The position numbers were made by a program, and so were the translations under genes. A DNA stretch of 40,609 bases from Bacteroidales bacterium. Its GTDB lineage: Bacteria > Bacteroidota > Bacteroidia > Bacteroidales > UBA932. The stretch is taken from the NCBI GenBank assembly GCA_016281435.1, contig JAEEIQ010000111.1, positions 1 to 40,609 of the forward strand, read 5' to 3'. Positions 1-7,462 of this stretch are shown here, one piece after another. Below the pieces are notes generated by a model that was given only the letters and a program-made list of their open reading frames with translations, made no database searches and was not told the origin of the DNA. Every line of letters begins with the position of its first letter. Position 1 is the stretch's first letter.

Positions 1-1647
1 ACCCTTGAGGATGGCGGGCATGAAGCCGAGGTCGCTAGCGCCGCCGACGACGCAGTTGTAGAACTCGAGCTTTCCGCCCCATTCGAGCTCGGTGATATCC
101 GGGCTCTTGATGGGGAGGACGGTCTCCTTTCCGTTGATCATGAACTTGGTGTTCAGCTCACCCTCGGCAGGGCAGACGAGCAGGTGGACCTCGCCGAACT
201 GGGCGGCGCCGCCGGACTGCTTCTTGTGGCGGTACTGGGCGGAAGCGACCTTCGTGATGGTCTCACGGTAAGGCACCTTCGGGGCGAAGATCTCGACATC
301 GAGCTTGTACTCGTTGTTCAGGATCCACTTGACGATGTTGATGTGCTGCTCTCCGTTGCCGCTGAGGATGGTCTGGCGGAGTTCCTTGGAGTACTCCACG
401 ATGACGGTGGGATCCTCGGACGCGATCTTCTTGAGGGCGTCGCCGAGCTTCTGCTCGTCCTGCTGGACCTTGGCCTTGATGGCGCAGCGGTACTTCGGGG
501 CGGGATATTCGATCTTGCCGTAGTTGAGGTTCGAACCGGGAACGGCGAGGGTGGTGCCGGACTTGCCGTTCTTGAGCTTCACGACGCATCCGAAATCACC
601 GGCGTGCAGCGCGTTTACGGCCTCTTTCTTCTGGCCGGCGACGGCGTAGATGGCGGAAAAGCGCTCCTTGTTTCCGGTGGCGGTGTCCTCGAGGTCGAGA
701 CCGGAGGTGATCGTTCCGCTCATCACCTTGAAGTAAGAAACCTCTCCGAGGTGCTGCTCGACGTTGTTCTTGTAGATGAACAGGGATGCCGGGCCGTCTG
801 CCTTGCAGTCAGGTGCGGGGGCTGCATCCTTGACGAATTCGAGGAGCCTCTTCACGCCGATGTCCTTCTTGCCGCTGGTGCAGAAGACAGGATAAACCTC
901 GCCGCTGAGGATACCTTTCTCGAGGCCGCTGTTGATTTCGTCCTCGCTGAGCGTGCCTTCCTCGAAGAACTTCTCCATGAGGGCGTCGTCGAACTCGGCG
1001 GCCTTCTCGATGAGGGCCTGGCGGGCTTCCTCGGCCTGGTCCGCGAACTGAGCGGGGATTTCGAGGTCCTCACGGGTCCCGTTCGCGTCCTTGAAGTGGT
1101 AGTACTTCATCTTCAGGACGTCGATGAATCCGTCGAAAGCCAGGCCGGCGCTGGTCGGGAACTGGACATTGATCATCTTTCCTCCGAGGGCTTCCTTCAT
1201 CGAAGCCTGCACGTTGTCCCAGTCCGCCTTCTCGGCATCGAGCTGGTTGACGGCGATCACGAGAGGAAGGCCTTTTTCGGCGACACGGCGCAGGGCGCTC
1301 TCAGTGCCGACCTCGACTCCCTGCTGGGCGTTGATCACAAGGATGCCGCTTTCGCAGACCTTGAACCCTGCATAGGCTCCGCCGATGAAATCGTCGGAAC
1401 CGGGGGCGTCGATGAAATTGATTTTCGCACCCTGGAATTCGGCGTACAGGGGGGAAGCGTAGATCGAACGCTGGTTCAGCTTCTCGAGTTCGTCGTTGTC
1501 GGAAAGGGTGTTCTTGTCTTCGATGGTGCCTCTGCGGTCGATGACCTTGCCCTCGAAGAGCATCGCTTCTGCCAACGTGGTCTTGCCGGACTTGGTGGCT
1601 CCGAGCAGAACCACGTTGCGGATGTCTTTGGTGGAGTAATCTTTCAT
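1..1647 (-). CDS. fusA2: EF-G2-type elongation factor G paralogue, C-terminus cut by window edge
   Basis: Ribosome-binding translational GTPase family, cytoplasmic; 549 residues are visible, so the C-terminal domains run off the window. Reading from the ATG at 1645-1647, the P-loop is GATKSGKTT (residues 16-24), the G3 region is DAPGSDDF (80-87) and the G4 motif is VNQLD instead of NKxD. Canonical EF-G has DTPGHVDF at G3 and RGITIT in switch I. Here the catalytic His is Ser84, and the switch I stretch reads RSIYAS (60-65), so the Mg/GTP-binding Thr is also lost. This pattern fits the Bacteroides EF-G2 paralogue (BT2167), described as translating without GTP hydrolysis and needed for gut colonisation. 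A housekeeping EF-G should exist elsewhere in the genome. The family call is strong; the loss of GTPase activity is inferred from residues. Confidence 0.9.
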   Translation of the reverse strand, partial: MKDYSTKDIRNVVLLGATKSGKTTLAEAMLFEGKVIDRRGTIEDKNTLSDNDELEKLNQRSIYASPLYAEFQGAKINFIDAPGSDDFIGGAYAGFKVCESGILVINAQQGVEVGTESALRRVAEKGLPLVIAVNQLDAEKADWDNVQASMKEALGGKMINVQFPTSAGLAFDGFIDVLKMKYYHFKDANGTREDLEIPAQFADQAEEARQALIEKAAEFDDALMEKFFEEGTLSEDEINSGLEKGILSGEVYPVFCTSGKKDIGVKRLLEFVKDAAPAPDCKADGPASLFIYKNNVEQHLGEVSYFKVMSGTITSGLDLEDTATGNKERFSAIYAVAGQKKEAVNALHAGDFGCVVKLKNGKSGTTLAVPGSNLNYGKIEYPAPKYRCAIKAKVQQDEQKLGDALKKIASEDPTVIVEYSKELRQTILSGNGEQHINIVKWILNNEYKLDVEIFAPKVPYRETITKVASAQYRHKKQSGGAAQFGEVHLLVCPAEGELNTKFMINGKETVLPIKSPDITELEWGGKLEFYNCVVGGASDLGFMPAILKG

Positions 1648-1681
1648 TTTTATGATAGCGTTAATAATTTGCAATAGCTTG

Positions 1682-1712
1682 CAAAGCTAATAAAAAAATT
1701 GCTTATCAGCAA
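1682..1712 (-). promoter_or_regulatory. Bacteroidota-type promoter of the EF-G2 gene
   Basis: Read on the minus strand, a -33 TTG (1712-1710) is followed after 20 bases by TAGCTTTG (1689-1682), a perfect TAnnTTTG -7 box. Transcription would begin near 1677, leaving about a 30-base leader. The -7 box forms half of a 15-base near-palindrome, TAGCTT-GCA-AAGCTA (1675-1689), so a regulator could bind over the start site. The -33 element lies inside the 3' end of the small upstream gene. Confidence 0.75.
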
Positions 1713-1924
1713 TGATTGGGAGGCGCGTCCGCCTTTTTCCTTGCGGAAGACATTATCTGCCGGCCGTTTTCGCCCAGTTCTTCGACGAGGATCTCGTCGA
1801 GGTCGGCCGGACTTGCGTGCAGGAAACGGCAGACCGTTTCGAAAGAGAGGTACGGGTTTTCCAGGATGCGTCCCCTGAGCATCAGTTCGCAAAAGTGCGA
1901 ATAAGTTGTCATTGAAGTGCACAT
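1706..1924 (-). CDS. Small conserved-looking protein of unknown function (72 aa)
   Basis: I do not recognise a named family. The 72-residue product is rich in helix formers and Leu/Glu, with a core around ENPYLSFETVCRFL and SPADLDEILVEELG that could form a small helix-turn-helix-like bundle. There is no signal peptide or membrane segment. The ATG at 1922-1924 is chosen because a promoter ends about 22 bases upstream; ATG at 1912 is the alternative. The longer open frame back to 2053 starts upstream of that promoter and is unlikely. It is divergent from the XRE gene at 2121 and upstream of EF-G2, whose promoter overlaps its stop codon. A small DNA-binding or regulatory protein is a guess only. 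Confidence 0.6.
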   Translation of the reverse strand: MCTSMTTYSHFCELMLRGRILENPYLSFETVCRFLHASPADLDEILVEELGENGRQIMSSARKKADAPPNHC

Positions 1925-1945
1925 TTCGTTTTCATTTCTGGTATG

Positions 1946-1976
1946 CAAAGGTGTCATCGCCGCTCCGGATTTGCAA
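1946..1976 (-). promoter_or_regulatory. Promoter of the 72-aa gene
   Basis: Minus strand: -33 TTG (1976-1974), a 20-base spacer, then CACCTTTG (1953-1946), seven of eight matches to TAnnTTTG. Start of transcription is expected near 1941, giving a leader of under 20 bases before the ATG at 1924. Confidence 0.65.
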
Positions 1977-2043
1977 CACCGGGAGGCGCAGGCGGGCGTA
2001 GTCTGCATTTTTTTACTCTTTTTTGTATGCTTCTGACAACTTA

Positions 2044-2071
2044 TGGTTGCCAATGCAAAGGCCTGGTTGCC
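2044..2071 (+). repeat. Direct repeat TGGTTGCC x2, 20 bases apart, possible operator
   Basis: TGGTTGCC occurs at 2044-2051 and again at 2064-2071. The 20-base period is about two helical turns, so both copies face the same side of the DNA. They lie just upstream of the -7 box of the XRE gene, a usual place for an autoregulatory site. That the XRE protein binds them is inference. Confidence 0.35.
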
Positions 2072-2093
2072 TCCGCGGACGGAGAGGAAGCCG

Positions 2094-2101
2094 TAATTTT
2101 G
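2094..2101 (+). promoter_or_regulatory. -7 box of the XRE regulator gene
   Basis: TAATTTTG is a perfect TAnnTTTG match 19 bases before the ATG at 2121. The nearest upstream TTG is 24 bases away instead of the usual 19-21, so the -33 contact looks weak. Confidence 0.6.
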
Positions 2102-2120
2102 GCCATCTAAACGAAACTAT

Positions 2121-2528
2121 ATGCTCAGCGACGGATCAGTCAGGGAGAATATCGCAAGGATCAGGAGGATGGCCGGCCTTTCCCAGCAGGAGATGGCTTT
2201 GCGCCTGGGGATGTCCAGGACGGCCTACCGGAAGCTGGAAAAGGGGAAGACGGCCATACTCAATGCAAAGCTGCCTGTCTTTTGCGAGGAAACGGGAGTA
2301 AGCATCGAAGAACTTCTTTATGGCCCGGAATGGACATCTTCCCCCGCCTTCATGGAGGCGGCGGACGCGGAAGAGAAACTTCGCACCCTGAGGGAAGATT
2401 ATGAGGCACGTCTTGACGGACTCAGGGCCAAAATCCGTGAACTGGAAGGCCTGGTCGAGGACAAGAACGGGATAATCAGCGCCCAGAAGGGAATCATAGA
2501 CTTTTTCGAGCGTCACGCGGAAAAGTGA
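2121..2528 (+). CDS. XRE-family helix-turn-helix regulator with C-terminal coiled coil
   Basis: A 135-residue cytoplasmic DNA-binding protein. Residues about 6-62 form an XRE/Cro-like HTH: VRENIARIRRMAGLSQQEM, then LRLGMSRTAYRKLEKGKT, ending with the family-typical VSIEELLYG. Residues about 80-130 are a run of charged heptads (EEKLRTLREDY, RAKIRELEGLVED) that should form a dimerising coiled coil. The ATG lies 19 bases after a perfect -7 box. It is divergent from the 72-aa gene and stands before the oxidoreductase/DUF1080 genes, whose own -7 box sits 12 bases past its stop. It may regulate either neighbour or itself; targets cannot be read from sequence. Confidence 0.85.
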   Translation: MLSDGSVRENIARIRRMAGLSQQEMALRLGMSRTAYRKLEKGKTAILNAKLPVFCEETGVSIEELLYGPEWTSSPAFMEAADAEEKLRTLREDYEARLDGLRAKIRELEGLVEDKNGIISAQKGIIDFFERHAEK

Positions 2529-2539
2529 GAAAAAATGCC

Positions 2540-2547
2540 TATTTTTG
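2540..2547 (+). promoter_or_regulatory. -7 box before the Gfo/Idh oxidoreductase gene
   Basis: TATTTTTG matches TAnnTTTG perfectly and lies 26 bases before the ATG at 2574. No good -33 TTG is seen at 19-21 bases upstream, so this promoter may need an activator. Confidence 0.55.
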
Positions 2548-2573
2548 AGGGATAATAATTAAAATCCCTTAAT

Positions 2574-4013
2574 ATGGTTTCCAGAAGAGGTTTCATAAAG
2601 GCGGCAGGCGCCACGGCGGCCGGCCTTGCAATGAGCAGCATGGAGGGTCCCGACGCGTTCGCTTCCAAGGCTGAAAGTTATTCCAGGATAATGGGCTCCG
2701 CGTCCAAGGTCAACGTGGCCATCGTCGGAATCGGTTTCCAGGGCAAGAACGACACGAAGAAGTTCAACGACACCGGTCTGATGAACGTCGTCGCCCTGTG
2801 CGACGTGGACATGGGCGCACCTCATACGCAGGAGGTCATGAACATGTTCCCGAAGGCCCGCCGTTACAAGGACTTCCGCAAGATGTTCGACGAGATGTCC
2901 GGCCAGATCGACGCCGTTCTCTGCGCCACTCCCGACTTCGCGCATTTCCCGATCTGCATGCGCGCCATCAAGGAAGGCATCCACGTCTATTCCGAGAAAC
3001 CCCTCGGCCAGACTTTCCTCCAGAACGAACTCCTGATCCAGGCTGCCCTCCAGCACCCGAACGTGGTCACCCAGATGGGCAACCAGGGACACTCCGAGGC
3101 CAATTACTTCCAGTTCAAGGCTTGGCAGGAAGCCGGCATCATCAAGGACGTCTATGCCGTCACGGCCCACATGAACAGCGACCGCCGCTGGCACAAGTTC
3201 GACCCTGCCATCAAGAAGTTCCCCGATGCGGATCCCACCCCCGAGACCATGGATTGGGACATCTGGCTCATGCAGTCCCTCTGGCACGACTATTCCGACA
3301 AGTTCCATCGCGGAAACTGGCGCTGCTGGTATGACTTCGGCATGGGTGCCCTCGGCGACTGGGGCGCGCACATCATCGACACCTGCCACGAGTTCCTCGA
3401 CCTCGGGCTTCCTTACGAAGTCGAGGTGCTGAAACTCACGGGCCACAACGACTACTTCTTCCCGATGTCCTCGACGCTGAAGTTCCGTTTCCCGCGCCGC
3501 GGCATGATGCCCGCCTGCGACATCACATGGTACGACGGCGTGGACAACATCCCCGAGGTCCCCGTAGGATACAAGTTCAAAGGCGTCGCCGACGACATCC
3601 CTACCGTCAACGGCGGCAAGCTCAAGCCTTCGAAGCTCAATCCGGGCAAGGAGATCTATTCGCGCGACTATATCTTCCAGGGCGGTTCGCACGCCTCGAC
3701 CCTCAACATCATTCCCGAGGAACTCGAGAAGCAGCTCGCCGCCGAAGGCAAGCTTCCCAAGGTCCCGAAGACCCCTTCGAACCACTACGCGAACTTCCTC
3801 CTGGCGTGTCAGGGCAAGGAAAAGACCCGCTCGCCGTTCGAGAAGGCCGGCGTCCTCAGCCAGGTGTTCAACCTCGGCGTGATCGCCCAGCATCTCGGAC
3901 ACGGCATCAAGTTCGACCGAACTTCGAAGGAAATCATAGGCGATCCGTTCGGCACGGCCCTGCTCGCAGGCGCTCCTCCGAGAAAGGGTTGGGAAGATTA
4001 TTACAAGCTTTAG
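2574..4013 (+). CDS. Tat-exported Gfo/Idh/MocA-family NAD(P)-dependent oxidoreductase
   Basis: A 479-residue protein with a twin-arginine leader (SRRGFIKAAGATAAG, residues 3-17), so probably exported folded with its cofactor. The Rossmann core follows: VNVAIVGIGFQG with the GxGxxG at residues 52-57, and the family's EKP motif at 141-143, whose Lys contacts cofactor and substrate. The rest is the C-terminal alpha/beta substrate domain. Secreted members of this family oxidise sugars or glycosides, often at C3. The next gene, 12 bases on, is a DUF1080 protein. This matches the known pairing of sugar 3-dehydrogenases with 3-keto-glycoside hydrolases in Bacteroides (BT2156-BT2160 type pathway). 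The family is certain; the exact substrate is unknown. Confidence 0.88.
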   Translation: MVSRRGFIKAAGATAAGLAMSSMEGPDAFASKAESYSRIMGSASKVNVAIVGIGFQGKNDTKKFNDTGLMNVVALCDVDMGAPHTQEVMNMFPKARRYKDFRKMFDEMSGQIDAVLCATPDFAHFPICMRAIKEGIHVYSEKPLGQTFLQNELLIQAALQHPNVVTQMGNQGHSEANYFQFKAWQEAGIIKDVYAVTAHMNSDRRWHKFDPAIKKFPDADPTPETMDWDIWLMQSLWHDYSDKFHRGNWRCWYDFGMGALGDWGAHIIDTCHEFLDLGLPYEVEVLKLTGHNDYFFPMSSTLKFRFPRRGMMPACDITWYDGVDNIPEVPVGYKFKGVADDIPTVNGGKLKPSKLNPGKEIYSRDYIFQGGSHASTLNIIPEELEKQLAAEGKLPKVPKTPSNHYANFLLACQGKEKTRSPFEKAGVLSQVFNLGVIAQHLGHGIKFDRTSKEIIGDPFGTALLAGAPPRKGWEDYYKL

Positions 4014-4025
4014 TCCGGTCCGGTG

Positions 4026-4739
4026 ATGAAAAAGACTATCATCTTTCTCCTGTGCCTCGCTTTCGGGGCGGCGGCTTTCGCCGGGAACGACAATGCCCTG
4101 TCGAAGCAGGAAGAAAAGGCCGGCTGGAAGCTTCTCTGGGACGGAAAGACCCTCGACGGATGGGTGGCATGCAGGGATAAGAACAAAATCGAAGACGGAT
4201 GGTTCGTCTCCGACGGTACGCTCTGCACCCGCAAGTTCGAAGGGGACAACAAGACCGTGGTGGACATACGCACGGACCGCAGGTACACGGATTTCATCCT
4301 CACCCTCGAGGTGAAGATCACCCCGGGTGCCAACAGCGGGGTCAAGTACTTCGTCCAGACGGGGAAGATGGCGAATATCGGCTGCGAGTTCCAGATCCTT
4401 GACAACGACCTCCATCCTGACGCGCATCACGGAGTGGGTGGCAACCGTACCTTCGGCTCCCTCTACGACCTGATTCCGGCCGACCCCGCGAAGACGCATT
4501 TCAGCGTCGGAGAGTGGAATTCGGTCCGGATTGTCGTCCGCGGCAACCACGTCGAGCACTGGCTCAACGGGGAGAAGGTGGTCGACTATTACCGTAACAA
4601 CCAGGCCTTCAACGCGCTGGTCAAATGCAGCAAGTTCGCGGAATTCGATGGATTCGGCAATTTCCGCGACGGCTATATCATGCTGCAGAACCACAAGGAC
4701 GAGGTCTGTTACAAGAACATCAAGATCCGCGAGCTGTAG
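4026..4739 (+). CDS. Secreted DUF1080 (3-keto-disaccharide hydrolase-like) protein
   Basis: A 237-residue protein with a Sec signal peptide (MKKTIIFLLCLAFGAAAFAG). The mature part begins GWKLLWDGKTLDGW, the hallmark opening of the DUF1080/PF06439 concanavalin-like beta-sandwich, and continues with ANSGVKYFV and EWNSVRIVVRGNHVEHWLNGEKV, also typical. Members of this fold cleave 3-keto-glycosides by elimination and hydration after a partner dehydrogenase oxidises the sugar. The upstream Gfo/Idh protein is the obvious partner. ATG 4026 is preferred to the adjacent in-frame GTG at 4023. The stop codon overlaps the proposed GTG start of rnhB by one base. The domain is confident; the activity is inferred from family and context. 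Confidence 0.87.
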   Translation: MKKTIIFLLCLAFGAAAFAGNDNALSKQEEKAGWKLLWDGKTLDGWVACRDKNKIEDGWFVSDGTLCTRKFEGDNKTVVDIRTDRRYTDFILTLEVKITPGANSGVKYFVQTGKMANIGCEFQILDNDLHPDAHHGVGGNRTFGSLYDLIPADPAKTHFSVGEWNSVRIVVRGNHVEHWLNGEKVVDYYRNNQAFNALVKCSKFAEFDGFGNFRDGYIMLQNHKDEVCYKNIKIREL

Positions 4740-5362
4740 TGGCTCGCGGACCTCATCTGCTCCCGTTCAGGCACGAAGGCATGCTCGAGGCCGGGTGCGA
4801 CGAAGCCGGGAGGGGTCCTCTGGCAGGGCCGGTGTACGCTGCGGCGGTGATACTCCCCGCGGACTTCAGGCACCCCCTGCTGAACGACTCCAAGCAGATG
4901 AGCGAGAAGAACAGGGACCTTCTCCGGGAGGTCATCGAGAAGGAGGCCGTCAGCTGGGCCGTCGAATCCGTGAGCGCGGAAGAGATAGACAGGCTGAACA
5001 TACTCGGAGCGTCCATCGCAGGGATGCAGAGGGCCGTGCTCCGTCTGTCCGTGAAGCCGGAAATGCTCCTCATTGACGGGAACAAGTTCCGTCCCATGCC
5101 GGGATACCGTTATGAGACCGTCGTCAAGGGGGATGCGACGTACGCGAGCATCGCGGCGGCTTCGGTCCTTGCCAAGACATGGCGGGACGAGTACATGAGG
5201 GCTCTTGCGAAAGAGTATCCCGAGTATGGCTGGGACAGGAATATGGGATACCCGACAGCGGAACATATCGCGGCGATAAGGCGCTGCGGTTACACTCCGC
5301 ACCACCGCCGGAGTTTCCACGTGAAGGAACTGGAACCCGGATTATTTGATTTTGAACAGTAA
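4739..5362 (+). CDS. rnhB: Ribonuclease HII
   Basis: Cleaves the RNA strand of RNA-DNA hybrids and starts removal of single ribonucleotides misincorporated in DNA. The active-site block CDEAGRGPLAGPVYAAAV contains the Asp-Glu metal ligands; later motifs are NDSKQMSEK, LLIDGNKF, ASVLAKTWRDEYM and a C-terminal TPHHRRSFHVKELEP. A GTG start at 4739, overlapping the previous stop by one base, gives 207 residues with the usual short lead before the active site. ATG at 4781 would start only two residues before the conserved EAGCDEAGRG block and seems too short. It is co-directional and tightly packed with the S46 peptidase gene. All expected catalytic acidic motifs are present. Confidence 0.93.
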   Translation: MARGPHLLPFRHEGMLEAGCDEAGRGPLAGPVYAAAVILPADFRHPLLNDSKQMSEKNRDLLREVIEKEAVSWAVESVSAEEIDRLNILGASIAGMQRAVLRLSVKPEMLLIDGNKFRPMPGYRYETVVKGDATYASIAAASVLAKTWRDEYMRALAKEYPEYGWDRNMGYPTAEHIAAIRRCGYTPHHRRSFHVKELEPGLFDFEQ

Positions 5363-5371
5363 AGGATAGCT

Positions 5372-7459
5372 ATGAAGAAGTTTCTCCTGGCATTTGCGAT
5401 TTCGCTGCCCATCTGCCTTTCCGCCTCGGCGGACGAAGGCATGTGGATGCTTCCCCTGCTCCAGAAGATGAACTCCCGTCAGATGGGTTCGCTGGGATGC
5501 AGGGTGTCCGCGAGCCAGATCTACAATCCGAACTCCCCTTCGCTGACGGATGCGGTGGTGCGCTTCGGAAACGGCTGTACGGGCGAGATAGTCTCTTCCG
5601 AAGGCCTGCTCCTTACGAATCACCACTGCGGATACGGCAGCATCCAGAAACTTTCCACCCCCGAGCACAACTACCTCGAAGACGGTTTCTGGGCGATGAG
5701 CCGCAGCGACGAAATCCCTGTTCCGGGACTGACCGTGACCTTCCTCGAATCCATGACCGACGTCACCGACGTCATCACGAAAGCCGGGGCCAAAGCCTAC
5801 AAGAAGGCCCGCAGGGCCAATCCTACCCGCGCTGCCGAGGCGGCGATGACCGAGTACAAGAAGAGCCTCGAAGCCCAGGCCCGCCAGGACAATCCGGGCT
5901 GCGACGCTTCCGTCGTGGAGTTCTACAGCGGGAACATGCTGTACCTCATCGTCACGAAAACCTACAAGGACGTGCGTTTTGTTGGAGCCCCTCCCGCATC
6001 GATAGGAAAGTTCGGCGGCGAGACGGACAACTGGATGTGGCCCCGTCACACCTGCGATTTCTCGATGTTCCGCGTCTATGCGGGCGCCGACAACCAGCCT
6101 GCCGACTACTCCCCGGCCAACCTGCCCTATACCCCGAAGCAGTTCCTGAAGATATCCATGAAGGGATATAAGGAAGGCAGCTACGGCATGGTCATAGGAT
6201 ATCCCGGCCGCACCCAGCGCTACCAGACCGTGATGCAGCTCGAGTCCATGATGGACAACAACGACATCCGCATAGAAGCCAGGACCCTGAAGCTCGGGGT
6301 GATGGGCGAGGCCATGCGCGCCGATCCCGTCACCAATCTCCAGTATGCCAGCAAATATGCAGGCCTTTCCAACGGCTGGAAAAAATGGAAGGGCATGAAG
6401 GAATCTTTCGCGAAACTTGACATCATCGGGCGCGAGAAGAAGAAAGAAGCGGAATTCGTCGAATGGGAGCGCAGCAACAAGAAGACCAAGGAAAAATACG
6501 ACGGGGCGCTCGAGAAGATAAACACATCGACCTCCATCCTCAATTCCGACCGCAAGTCCATGACCCTTCTGATGGAGACCATCCTCGGAATAGAGCTTGT
6601 GAGCCTTTCCGCATCCGCCCCCGCGAACAAGGAAGTGTTCAATGACTATGACGTCAGCGTGGACCGCCGCATAGCCTCCGAAATGATGTCCTGCTACGTC
6701 CGCAACGTCAAGCCCTCGGATGCCGTGGAAGTCCCGGGATGGCATTTTACGCAGGATAGCATCGAGGATTATCTGGACATGCTGTACAGCGAATCCGCTT
6801 TTACTTCCCTTGAGAAATACGAGGCGGCCGTCGCAGCGGGCGCCGACCTTTCGAAGGACCCGGCGACTATCCTGTACACCGCGGCCGTGGCGAAGTTCCG
6901 TAACCTGATGAACAACGTCTCGGCGTTCCAGAAGGACATGTCCGGGGCGGAGAAGGCATATATCGCCGGCCTGCTGGAGTGGAGGAAGAAGCAGCCTTCG
7001 TATCCCGATGCCAACTCGACGATGCGCCTGACTTTCGGCAACATCAAGGGCTATTCGCCCCGGGATGCAGTGATATACAAGTACTATTCGACCATCGTCG
7101 GAGTCCTTGAGAAGGAAGATCCGGACAGCTATGAGTTCCGCGTTCCCGACAGGCTCAGGGTGATGGCCGAGACGAAGAATTATGACGCTTATGCCAACTC
7201 CGCAGGCGAACTGCCGACCTGTTTCCTCCTCAACTGCGACATAACGGGAGGAAATTCCGGAAGCCCTGTCCTGGATGCCCAGGGCAACATGATAGGACTT
7301 GCCTTCGACGGCAACTGGGAGGCGATGAGTTCGGATGTGATGTTCGAGCCCGAGCTTCAGAGATGCATCTGCGTCGACATCCGTTATGTGCTGGCGATAA
7401 TTGACAAATATGGAGGAGCATCCCATCTGCTTAAAGAGATGGAGTTTGTGACCAAGTAG
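5372..7459 (+). CDS. S46-family dipeptidyl-peptidase, DPP7-like
   Basis: A 695-residue periplasmic serine exopeptidase that removes dipeptides from oligopeptides, a main nutrient step in Bacteroidales. A signal peptide (MKKFLLAFAISLPICLSASA) precedes DEGMWMLPLL, the standard mature start. Catalytic features are NHHCGY with His84/His85, the Asp-containing DNWMWPRHTCDF (219-230), and GGNSGSP with the nucleophile Ser629. Gly647 in LAFDGNW lies 18 residues after the nucleophile, the position of Gly673 in DPP7 and Arg673 in DPP11. This suggests preference for hydrophobic rather than acidic P1 residues. Length is normal for the family. It sits 9 bases after rnhB and 3 bases before mrp, so it is probably co-transcribed. 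Confidence 0.93.
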   Translation: MKKFLLAFAISLPICLSASADEGMWMLPLLQKMNSRQMGSLGCRVSASQIYNPNSPSLTDAVVRFGNGCTGEIVSSEGLLLTNHHCGYGSIQKLSTPEHNYLEDGFWAMSRSDEIPVPGLTVTFLESMTDVTDVITKAGAKAYKKARRANPTRAAEAAMTEYKKSLEAQARQDNPGCDASVVEFYSGNMLYLIVTKTYKDVRFVGAPPASIGKFGGETDNWMWPRHTCDFSMFRVYAGADNQPADYSPANLPYTPKQFLKISMKGYKEGSYGMVIGYPGRTQRYQTVMQLESMMDNNDIRIEARTLKLGVMGEAMRADPVTNLQYASKYAGLSNGWKKWKGMKESFAKLDIIGREKKKEAEFVEWERSNKKTKEKYDGALEKINTSTSILNSDRKSMTLLMETILGIELVSLSASAPANKEVFNDYDVSVDRRIASEMMSCYVRNVKPSDAVEVPGWHFTQDSIEDYLDMLYSESAFTSLEKYEAAVAAGADLSKDPATILYTAAVAKFRNLMNNVSAFQKDMSGAEKAYIAGLLEWRKKQPSYPDANSTMRLTFGNIKGYSPRDAVIYKYYSTIVGVLEKEDPDSYEFRVPDRLRVMAETKNYDAYANSAGELPTCFLLNCDITGGNSGSPVLDAQGNMIGLAFDGNWEAMSSDVMFEPELQRCICVDIRYVLAIIDKYGGASHLLKEMEFVTK

Positions 7460-7462
7460 GGT

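Noticed and set aside
184..1677. 497-codon plus-strand open frame
   Set aside because: It is the antisense shadow of the EF-G2 gene; its protein is a low-complexity Leu/Val/Asp/Gly mix, while the minus strand carries clear GTPase motifs.
1650..1922. 90-codon minus-strand frame overlapping the 72-aa gene
   Set aside because: Basic, Arg/Pro-rich and without structure; the overlapping frame from 1924 has protein-like composition and fits the promoter.
2559..4694. 711-codon minus-strand open frame
   Set aside because: Antisense to the oxidoreductase and DUF1080 genes; no motif, and long antisense frames are expected at this GC content and codon bias.
4625..4738. N-terminal extension of RNase HII
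   Set aside because: It overlaps the DUF1080 gene out of frame and does not resemble RNase HII; the GTG at 4739 gives normal length.
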